Shown here one piece after another: positions 55,648 through 64,000 of a stretch of DNA of 64,000 nucleotides; within the stretch, counting starts at the first letter, position 1, and each line of letters opens with the position of its first letter. Origin of the DNA: Darksidea phi (lineage: Eukaryota; Ascomycota; Dothideomycetes; Pleosporales; Lentitheciaceae); the NCBI GenBank assembly GCA_030770425.1, contig JASJFT010000061.1:160060-224059 (forward strand). The letters are read 5' to 3'. The notes under the pieces were generated by a model. That model worked only from the letters and a program-made list of their open reading frames with translations, did not search any database and was not told the DNA's origin. Position numbers and translations under genes: made by a program.

Positions 55648-58217
55648 GGTAGCGGTTGAAGGAGGAATCGGCTGGCCAGGCTGCAGAGTTGTCTTCAGCT
55701 TTACATGCCGACGAAGAGACAAGGCTGAAAAGGCCAAGGCGGCTAATAAAGCGCACATGGCTGTACGGTAGACACCAATGACAGGCTGTCACCTACAACG
55801 AGAGCATGATTGGTGAGCGCATGCAAAAGTTCGTGCCTCAGGCTTCGAAACGCAGTCAAGGTGGGATTGAAGCATGAGCCAAGGTTACATCTGTTCTTAA
55901 TAACTTAACATTAATATCGGCATCTAAAATCGTCACTTGTATACGACGTCTAAAAGCGAACAAGAGCGTGACATTGCGATAAGGCCCAACTCGCTTACCA
56001 GCAAAAATCTCTCTACAGCCGAATTAGCTACCCGGTCACCACCCACCACACCAGCAACCACACCCATAAAAAATATACGCTTTTGTGGTTGTAATTGCAA
56101 TATAAGCTCTGGATGTTGCGAGGAAATCATGAGCGGACGATCAAACATCATTCTAGGCGGCATGTATGGAGGGACAAATTTTAGGCAAGTGCGGGATCGA
56201 CATACCGGTCACTAGCAGCTTAGTGTTCTGGCCCTGCAACGTTCTAAGCAATGGTTGGCTGGTCTGATCATGCAGACCCAGTCATCCGCATGGAAAATAT
56301 TGGGGACGAAGGAACGAAAGATTCGGGCCAATACTTAGCTAATTAGTATCCTCACGCAAGTAGAAAAAATATTTGGTAGCATCTATGTGCCGAGTTATAT
56401 AGTATAACCGCCAGTAGGACTGCTTTGCTCTACAGCCCCAGCACCCCACCATAGATTTGCAGGCTCAGGCTATCATCGACTTCAATCTTTTCTTAGCGCA
56501 GCTTGAGTCGTACCGAAAGCGAGTCTACCATCTCCCCTACTATCCTTCGAGCCGGGAGCCGTCCACACGAGCATCGTGCGCATCATCGAAGCAAGGAACG
56601 CAATGAACACAATCGATCTCTGCCACAGTTTTCTCTCGTCGTGCCTTGTCTCGGTCAACGCTCCCACGGAGCTACAACATCCTCGACTACCAGACCGAGT
56701 GCTTGAGCACTGAACCACTGCATAGCCGCCGAGTCCTTCATGCAAATACCGGCCCTCGGGGTCTCTTATAAAAAGTGCACGAGCATGATGTAGATGTAGC
56801 TTCGTACAAGAATGAAGTTTAATAGCAGGAGTATATAGGTAATCATGTAGCGCGCAGGTCCCGCCAGCGTAGTCTCTAAGCCTTCGTGCCCAAAGCTACC
56901 GTTAGATAAACGAGTGATACATTACGGGTGCGTACTCGAGCCTACCTATTCCCACTCTCCTCTTAGCGAAATCGCATCGCTAGAAATATCTCAATATTAG
57001 TAGCTAGGAACAAATCATTGAATTGCAATCCCATCACGAGTGCCGCCTGCAAGCATACACGGCCCAAAACTGAAGCGACTACGGATGACCAAAGATAATG
57101 TAATGCGAGATGTATCATGTCCTGCCATGCTGATAACTTCTAGCAAGAGCAGACACATGAAACATTGTTCTCCAGTTTCTAGCCAAGAGTTCAACGCGCA
57201 TGGTCACCCGTTTTATATCGCGCTTCTCGAATAGAAGAATGTTCATTGCGCGCCATGGCATACCAACCTATCTTTTGCCGAAACGGATTTCGAGACTAAT
57301 TTGGCGTGACCCCAACGTTTATCGCTTCTAGTCAAATCCAGTTCCGACGTTTTTCTCAGAATTGCAGGCCACGATCGCTAAAACACGGGGTTTATCTTCA
57401 GAGCGCTAACCTTGGGTGACGACCGTATCGATGTACTACACGAGCATTCCAACGGTTTGCCGCCTTCAACATGGATATACCTTACTGAAACAAGACGCGT
57501 GCAGAGCAGGCAAGGTTAATATTATGAGCACATAGCTTGCTCGGTCCCCCACAGCGAGTTTGAGATGAGGGAGCTGTGAAGTCGGTAACGAGGATAAGGT
57601 GGAAAGGAAGAGGAGGGCGAGCAACAGTGGGTTACCTAAATGTATCGTAATTTAAGGGTACACGTTGAGCAGACAGCCGGTCAGGTCTCTAGCTGCTCCC
57701 GAGTCTGGTAGAGTACCGTCGCTACCGCTCAATATCATGGCATGCGCCACGTCCTCTTTCATGAGGCTCGGGCCGTTGCCCTCACAGTCATGCCGTGATG
57801 TAAGCGGGCGATCAGGGAGTAAGCTGCTTCTCACACCATACGCCATATCCCTTCATTTCGTACGGCCATGCTGTGATAGCCCTACTAGAATTAGAGCGCG
57901 GAGAGCGCTGGCCCAACGCACTGCACGGATAGGGTGAGCTTAGCGATGAAACGCTGCGCCTCACCTGCGCCCAAGACCTGCTTTGCCGCTGCCCGAGGAA
58001 GTGGGGTAGTAAGCCGTGTACGCGCTGTGCCGCCGTCCCTGAAACACGTGAACGATCCTGCGCGTAGGCATGGCACTAGCCTACCCATTCCACGCCACGT
58101 GTTCTTTGTATAAGCCCTGCACCCTCTCTACCAACGGCTAGAGGAAGACGACGTTTCTGTTTCCACCGACTCATTGTCGCTTCATTGCTCCCTAGGCATT
58201 CTACGGCGCTTATCCTT
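55648..58217. other. Intergenic, no gene recognised
   Basis: About 2.6 kb between two divergent genes. Short ORFs only; nothing with a recognisable motif. The 5' part should hold the promoter of the large N-domain gene. Confidence 0.45.
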
Positions 58218-59054
58218 ATGGCTGGCAGGGCAACGACGCCAACCGCCTTCCCTCTCTTCTCCACCCTGGCGCCCGAGCTACGGAATCAGATATGGCAAGA
58301 TGCTCTGCCCGACGAGGGTGGGCCAGCTCTAGTGTTGTACAAGACGGGCTGCTGGCAGCCCCATGGCGTCGAGCCCAATCTACATCTCGAGTTCCACCAC
58401 GAGTGGTTGGAGGCTGCCCGGTTGGAGTTCCCCTTGGCCTTTGTTAACCGCGAGGCTCACTCCATTGCCGTCGCCTGGTTCCGCAAGCAGCGGCGGTTTA
58501 CCATACGTTCTCACCAAGGCCGGGACCCTATGCTCGTCCGTCCCATGGACCCGGCCGCGGACGCGCTCTACGTAGACCCTAGCCAGTGGGAGAGTTTCTA
58601 TATAGATGCGTTCGACCGAGCCATGGAGCCAGATGTCCTCAATCGAACGTACAGTACGCAATCAAGCGTTCAGCGCATCGCGCTACCCGAGGCGTTGGTT
58701 CGAAGCCGGATGGCGGAAATACCCGAGTGGATCGAGCCAATGGCTAGCCTTCGGGAGTTACTTGTAGTGGTGAATACGCCACCAAGCCTACCGCCAGAGA
58801 GTGATTACGTTGGTAGCAGCCAGCCGCGGTGGGAGTTTATTGGTACGGGGGGGGACGTGTTTTATTGGAATGCCAACGACCGACGCTTCACCCTATGTAG
58901 TGGACGCGAGCCTATTGGGGATGGAGTTGTGTCCAGACTAGTAGAGGGCTCGAATGAGGTCGTCGAGGCGTTTGCAGATGCGTTCAATCCTAATCACACG
59001 CGTAGCTTTATCATTCAGCCTATTCTTGCTGTCCAGCGACAGACTAGAGCGTAG
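58218..59054 (+). CDS. 2EXR-domain protein
   Basis: Intronless, 278 aa from ATG 58218; upstream codons in the frame lack another ATG. The N-terminal motif FPLFSTLAPELRNQIWQDAL is the start of the fungal 2EXR domain, an F-box-like fold common in lineage-expanded ascomycete families. Typical followers are present: LAFVNREAHSIAVAWFRKQR, DALYVDPSQWESFY and IALPEALV. The C-terminal region (EFIGTGGDVFYWNANDRRF) is less conserved. The function of the family is unknown; no membrane span or signal peptide is visible. It appears intact. Confidence 0.82.
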   Translation: MAGRATTPTAFPLFSTLAPELRNQIWQDALPDEGGPALVLYKTGCWQPHGVEPNLHLEFHHEWLEAARLEFPLAFVNREAHSIAVAWFRKQRRFTIRSHQGRDPMLVRPMDPAADALYVDPSQWESFYIDAFDRAMEPDVLNRTYSTQSSVQRIALPEALVRSRMAEIPEWIEPMASLRELLVVVNTPPSLPPESDYVGSSQPRWEFIGTGGDVFYWNANDRRFTLCSGREPIGDGVVSRLVEGSNEVVEAFADAFNPNHTRSFIIQPILAVQRQTRA

Positions 59055-59817
59055 CCGCTACCGATATGGAATATTCAAAGTTGAATTGGTACGCTATGGT
59101 GCGCCTTAGGCAACGACTGCAACTCCGTTTGGTTTCAAGGTTCTTGTGTTTCAAGGCATTCGGGACGAAATACCTTTGAGTTATTCCGCGAGTTTGTCGA
59201 CGCGATGGTTGCTCCTCATTCGATGACTTGAGGGTACAACATTGGAAAACGGTCTGAATGAAGCTCTGCACGTCGACTCAGGGAGCACTATGTAGCTTTT
59301 TAGATAGAAAGAAGCCGTGCAAATGGGGTACCTGCAGCCTTATACCGGAAGCGCTACTGACGTACATGGACACCTAATGGCATTGATTAATGGTCAGAGT
59401 GTGGCATAGAATTGTGTTAAAAGACACATAGTCGAAGAGCAGAGTCTGTTAAAGATCATGCGAAATCAGATTCAGCAGGCGCTATGCGCCGTTATCGAAT
59501 ATATCATCGATAGGCTTAAAGGTATATACTTGTAACCGCCAAGGCACAAGGCTAGCAGACGAGCACCGCGATCGCCGAAGATGAGCGTGGAAGCCCGCTC
59601 ACGAGGCCAAAATGATCCCGGAGAGTAAATAAGTGTGCGCCCAAACACACAGAAAAAAAAGAAGAAGAAATAATCTTTAGCAAGCCTCATGCGGCTCACA
59701 AGTCATCGAGCTAAACCACTCGTGGCGGCTCTCGCAGCTCCCGCTTCCGATGGGCTCTTTTCGCCACTGGCTTCCACCACACCCCCCATCTTTTCATGTC
59801 TGCTTCGTGCTCAGCGC
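59055..59817. other. Intergenic between convergent genes
   Basis: About 760 bp. An A/G simple tract lies at 59653-59669. Otherwise nothing recognised. Confidence 0.4.
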
Positions 59818-60514
59818 TCACGACAGCTGCGCGTTATCGACGTGTCGGTTCATGATGCTCCATGCTTCCGCCGTCAGTTGAGATGTGGTCCCGTGTACTA
59901 CGCTGTTGTTTTCATCTGCCGTGGCGGTATCGTGACTTTCGGGTGGGCGAAATTCAGGGTTGCTTGCAGCTGATGTTGTATTGGCCGAGTTACTCAAGTC
60001 GCTGATATCGTCCGACCGCGCGTTGGTCTCCTGTCTTTGCTCGAGAGTCAGAGTCGCTGCATTTTGCTTTAGGAACTGTATAAGGCCTGCGAAAGCATCT
60101 ACGCGCTGGATGAGATCGGTAAAATGCTGCGCCAGCCGTTCATCTATCGACTCTGCGATGTTCGCCAATTGCTGGTTCAGACCGCACCTGTCTTGAGCTA
60201 GCATCTCAGATTGATTTTGAAGTCGCTAAAGGTGCCGTTGAGACACCTCCGTCGTATCACCTCTCGAGAGGTTTCCTTCTCCAGCTTGTCTATTTTTAGA
60301 GCCTGGCTGGATTCATGTTTCTTCCACCTGGCCTAGACACCGGTGCTCTAACGCTCATGCTCTGACTCGCAGCTCACTTCGTAGGCGAGCCGGTTCTTCT
60401 TCTGCAGCAATGCAACGCTTCCAATCATGTTCGAGTTGACGTAGCAGCTCGCTTTCATGTCGGGGAAGTTCGGATGGGAGCCTCCTCTTAGCATGTCTTA
60501 GCATGAGGGGCACT
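59818..60514 (-). CDS. Possible small coiled-coil protein, structure unresolved
   Basis: From an ATG at 60514 the minus strand reads MLRHAKRRLPSELPRHESEL and on through LLRQLEHDWKRCIAAEEEPA, charged and heptad-like. A probable intron (GTGAGC...AAATAG) leads to KLEKETSREV. Another frame then carries RLQNQSEMLAQDRCGL, a helical stretch IAESIDERLAQHFTDLIQRV and a Ser/Asn/Asp-rich tail to 59818. The join between the second and third parts would need a 35-nt intron, which is too short, so the gene is either mis-read by me or broken. The composition resembles the coiled-coil gene at 62.4 kb on the other strand, which suggests but does not show relatedness. Confidence 0.35.
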
Positions 60515-61807
60515 CTGAAAAGTGTGCACACAGAACCAAACTTGCTGCTCGCGCTCCACTCTCATTTCCCTTCGATCCGCGTCTATGGAACCTTTAATTC
60601 AGACCCTTGTCCCCTCTCTCTTTCTTTCCTCAAAGGTGCGAATCATCTCGGCGCACAGTTCCTTCTTCACCTCATCTTTCCAACTATCCTACACTAAACG
60701 AAGAAATGATTCAAGCCTCAGACCTCGGCATCGAACTGCGCTGGGATCTGGTTGATTCCTTGGACATTGTTGGCACCATTGCTGAGTGCCTTCTCATCGT
60801 GGCGTTCCGCATCGTAAATGAAAGACCGATGCTCGCATGGTAGTTTGGCGGCAGCCTGATGCTGGTTGGATCAGAATGCTGGCCGGACGGTCGAGGCCTG
60901 TGCGGAGACTGGCGCCGATCATTTCTAGCATGGGAGCCATTCTCGTCGGCACATGGCTGTGCTACTCTGTGCTACTCTGTGCTACTCTGTGCTACTCTCT
61001 TTGCGGCTTTGTTGGCGAGCTGCTGACATGGGTACCCGGCAGAAACAACTGGCAGCTGTGGGGCCGCGGAGTCTCTGCTGATGATTATTCGAGACTGCCA
61101 CAAGGGGAGAAGCATGGACGAACTGTTCGGGGATCTGTTGTACAAGGAAAATTGCTGAGGCAAGATCGGCCCACTGACAGTCCGTTCATCCCACCTTTGT
61201 CGTGTCTTGGGTCAAGGAGCAGCAACGCCAGACACTGTACTTGTTCATCCTCGTTTCCTTCTTGGCCCGCTTCCACTTCCTGCTCTCGTCCTTCGCGTTT
61301 GCTCGTGTTTCGGACTAGGATTGTCTTTCGTATTGAAGATGCTGTGAAACTGACGCGTGAATCAGGGGTGCGAACCGCACGGAATGGTGCTGCTTCCAGC
61401 ACGAGACCAGAGGTCCCAACACCTCGTAGACAAAACGCTTGGCGAAAACAGAGGGCGAGTAGAAAGCAATGTTGCGGTCTAGTCCTACCCGATTTTCTGC
61501 GGGTCGAGGCGAGGAGATGGAACGAGGTGTGAACGAGGTGTGGTACATGTTGCAGGGGCCATGGGCACGGGCCGCTCGGCTACCCATTGCTCCGCCTATC
61601 ACTTTGAACCGTGGACGAGTCGACTCGAGCGAGGAGGATGCAAATCTCAGTGAGCCCATCTTCTCGATAGCACTGCTCTGCGTCTAATTTGACCTTGGCG
61701 CGCTGGAAGAGAGGACATCGGAGCGGACGGACAACAACCGCGACCCCCCAGCCACCGCAACGCAGTCACGCGGTAATTATGACGACTATCCCCCATAAAT
61801 TCGACAA
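60515..61807. other. Region without a supported gene
   Basis: About 1.3 kb. Plus-strand frames at 60704-60843 (LVDSLDIVGTIAECLLIVAF) and beyond read partly as membrane protein but change frame and I cannot assemble a gene. It contains the 10-bp array listed separately. Confidence 0.35.
60959..60998. repeat. 10-bp tandem repeat, four copies
   Basis: Unit GCTACTCTGT (phase arbitrary), repeated four times with one change in the last copy. Confidence 0.85.
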
Positions 61808-62101
61808 GGGGCGGCAGAGAAGATGCACGTAGAGGCACGAACAAATTAATTGTCTTCCTCTCAACCTGTTCTACGGTGACACTACATCCGCCACCTCTGT
61901 TCTGCTCATCGATGTCTGGATGCTCACTGGAGCAAATCGCATCCCCACTTTACTGGGGCGGCAGAGCAGATGCATGTAGAGGCACGCACAAATTGATTGT
62001 TTTCTTCTCAACCTGTTCCACGGTGACACTACATCCGCCACCTCTGTTCTGCTCATCGATGTCTGGATGCTCACTGGAGCAAATCGCATCCCCACTTAAC
62101 T
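61808..62101. repeat. 147-bp tandem duplication
   Basis: Two adjacent copies, 61808-61954 and 61955-62101, both beginning GGGGCGGCAGAG; the start of a third (GGGGCGACAG) follows at 62102. I count about seven mismatches in the first half and one or two at the end, so roughly 95% identity. The unit is 49 codons long, so open frames on both strands repeat in register, but they have no recognisable protein content. It lies 270 bp upstream of the coiled-coil gene. Confidence 0.88.
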
Positions 62102-62255
62102 GGGGCGACAGCAAGCTGTCTCATTGGTGCCATTGCGGGAACATGTCAGCATCCCGCACTGCAACGCCGGAGGAAGGTATCAAAAGCGGCAAGCTGCATC
62201 GCATTTCACTCGCCGCTCAAAGCCATCGGCGCACGCTTCCTTGGCACTGGATGGC

Positions 62256-62264
62256 TATATATAA
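62256..62264 (+). promoter_or_regulatory. TATA box of the coiled-coil gene
   Basis: TATATATAA, 106 bp before the ATG at 62370. Confidence 0.45.
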
Positions 62265-62369
62265 TGTGCTACAACCGGCAGCTTGCTTCATCGCCATTCT
62301 CCTCATTTCAAGCTATTTCTTTGACCTCCATACTCAATCATTTCGTCAGTGGTCTGTTTCATCTTGACC

Positions 62370-64000
62370 ATGCCAAAGCCTTCGAGGAATAGCTCATCCC
62401 AGAGACCTTCGGGCTCGATATCATCCCAACATGGGGGAATTGCTCCAACAGCAACCTCGGGCCCCAAGGGCCCCAGAGCTATGTCCCAGCAACAAGAAAA
62501 GCAACGTAAGCATCCCATCATCTTATGAGAAATATGTGCACCAAGACTTGCTTGATCCTGTCACGGGGGCCGACAAAACTAGCTACCGTCCATTGCTGAT
62601 CGTCGCCCAGCGCTCACTCGGAAGCGAAATCGCTCTATCAGTACTGATAGCGATGCGACTAGCACGGTGCCAGCGAAGAAGCAGGCGACGCAGCGATTGA
62701 ATGTCGTCAAACCCGCCCCGGCCAAGACCGTTGACGCTGAGGTTGCTCTTGTACGAAAACTCATCTCGCGGCCTCAGACTCGACGAGATCATGCGGATTT
62801 GCAAAATTCGGTGGATTCGCAAGCTTCTAGTCTTGATGGGCCCGACACAGGGCTCAATGAGGCGATTGTTCGAACCTATGCTGTTACGAACGTGATGGAC
62901 AGTCGCACGACCAGTCATTTCGAAGAATTTGGCAAGCAAATATCAGATATAGAGAGGCAGCTGAAGACCAAGTTAGCAAAGCAGCGTAAATATTTCGCGG
63001 ACGAGTTAAACCAACAGCGGGAAGATTTCAACACTCTCCGCGCTTCCTACAAATCCGAAGATGATCGTATCGAAGCGGACGTCCGTCGACTAAGGACTAG
63101 GATTGAGAACAAACTCAAGCGGATCGGTATCAATCAAAATGCGATAGAGAGCCATGCGAATACTCTCAGAGGCAAGGTGTCGCGAATGAATACAAAGCTT
63201 GATTCCCTCAAGGCCGCTTCGACTGGACAGGCACGGTCCATCAGCGGTATCGAAGCGAAACACAGCGGGTTGGAGGATAAGGTCGAGCAGCTTATGTCAC
63301 GCATAGGCGCGTTGGAGAAGACGGAAGATGAAAGGAAGAGAGCACAAGAAGAGCTCTCTGAGACTGTCAAGACCTTGCAAGAGAAGAACGATACTCTTGC
63401 AAAGCTCGTCAAAGAGCAGAGCATACAAACGAATAAGATTGATACTCGTATTGATTTAACCAGCTCCGAATTGGGACACGTCAAAGACGACTTTGAAGTC
63501 CGCTACAGAGACTTCAAGGCCGATATCGAGGATACGCGGCAGACTGCAAAGCAGGAAAGCCAACACGAAGCCCTGTCGGCCAAACTGGACAGCGCAATCC
63601 TTGAGTTCAACCGATTCAAGGAAGCTATGACTACCAAGGAGAAACAGGTCACTACATACGTGAACCAGTTAAGGAAAGACCTGCTAACCGCTGTACAAAA
63701 CTTTCGCCACAATGGCCAGCGGGACATCCCCCCAGCCAGTCCCAATCTCTCAACACCCCCTAGAAACGTACCACCTAACCCTATCAACCAGCGGCCCAAC
63801 CCCAGAACCTACACCCAACCCGGAACCTACACCCAACCCGGAACCTACACCCAACCCGGAACCTACACTCAACCCGGAACCTACACTCAACCCGGAACCT
63901 ACACTCAACCCGGAACCTACACCCAACCCGGAACCTACACCCAACCCGGAACCTACACCCAACCCGGAACCTACACCCAACCCGGAACCTACACCCAACC
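62370..64000 (+). CDS. Coiled-coil protein with C-terminal hexapeptide repeats (partial)
   Basis: Exon 1, 62370-62505, begins MPKPSRNSSSQRPSGS; exon 2 from 62611 (105-nt intron, phase 1, donor GTAAGC) stays open to the window end, at least 508 aa. Residues 1-150 are Ser/Pro/Lys-rich and disordered. From about 155 to 410 the protein is a long coiled coil with repeated heptads (KLAKQRKYFADELNQQRED, GLEDKVEQLMSRIGALEKTE, ELSETVKTLQEKNDTLAKL). A Pro/Asn linker follows, and from about residue 444 the hexapeptide PGTYTQ is repeated until the sequence ends. No motor, kinase or DNA-binding motif is seen. I do not recognise a family; a structural or scaffold protein is a reasonable guess. The stop codon lies beyond the window. 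Confidence 0.7.
63805..64000 (+). repeat. 18-bp tandem repeat encoding PGTYTQ
   Basis: Unit GAACCTACACCCAACCCG, nearly eleven copies, running off the window. Three consecutive copies carry a silent ACC-to-ACT change, so the variants preserve the peptide. The antisense frame reads as a Gly/Val/Ser repeat and is a shadow. Confidence 0.92.

Noticed and set aside
61871..62367. ORFs with repeated 49-residue units on both strands
   Set aside because: The repeat comes from the 147-bp duplication; no coding evidence in either strand.
63750..63998. Gly/Val/Ser repeat ORF on the minus strand
   Set aside because: Antisense reading of the 18-bp array; the plus-strand reading joins a long coiled-coil frame.

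Overview
The window is nuclear DNA of a filamentous ascomycete (Pezizomycotina; Dothideomycetes is my best guess, with low certainty). The evidence is short spliceosomal introns (about 45-100 nt) with GTNNGT-type donors, widely spaced genes on both strands, and typical fungal families: DUF3632, 2EXR, fungal rhodopsin-domain membrane proteins, an HSP9/HSP12-like stress protein, GH76 mannanase and a Zn2Cys6 regulator. A copia-type retroelement carries stop codons in the pattern left by repeat-induced point mutation (RIP).

Layout. 1-9.9 kb: the Cys-rich 3' end of a cut-off gene, a dienelactone hydrolase, a Rax1-like RGS membrane protein, a truncated FAD monooxygenase, a DUF3632 protein and a first rhodopsin-domain protein. 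10-14 kb: an unidentified decayed gene, a single-pass membrane protein and a PHD-finger protein. 16-26.4 kb: peroxisomal malate synthase (C-terminal SKL), an NmrA-like pseudogene, a second rhodopsin-domain protein, an MDR oxidoreductase and a secreted GH76 enzyme. 28-31.4 kb: the HSP9/12-like gene, a WBP11-like splicing factor and, divergent from it, an unrecognised protein with a basic C-terminus.

31.7-35.6 kb is a degraded island: an AMP-ligase (4CL-like) pseudogene breaking off into AT-rich DNA, RIP-damaged copia RT/RNase H, and a 134-bp TGT...ACA element between direct repeats. Next comes an intact-looking gene with a fungal NLR-type N-terminal domain and ankyrin repeats (36.0-37.9 kb). 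37.9-46.2 kb has no gene I can support; its second half is GC-rich and open in many frames. It precedes a Zn2Cys6 regulator (46.3-47.7 kb). A second, larger N-domain gene at 52.4-55.6 kb shows two unexplained frame changes. The right end holds a 2EXR gene, an unresolved antisense coiled-coil gene, a 147-bp tandem duplication and a coiled-coil gene ending in 18-bp (PGTYTQ) repeats that run off the window.

No operon-like or biosynthetic cluster is evident. The most distinctive content is (i) the two NLR-like/ankyrin genes, one beside the RIP island, (ii) several independent pseudogenes, and (iii) the repeat-rich coiled-coil locus at the right edge. Exon boundaries were worked out by hand from splice sites and reading phase; genes called intact have coding lengths divisible by three. 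Functional names rest on recognised motifs, not on a database search.
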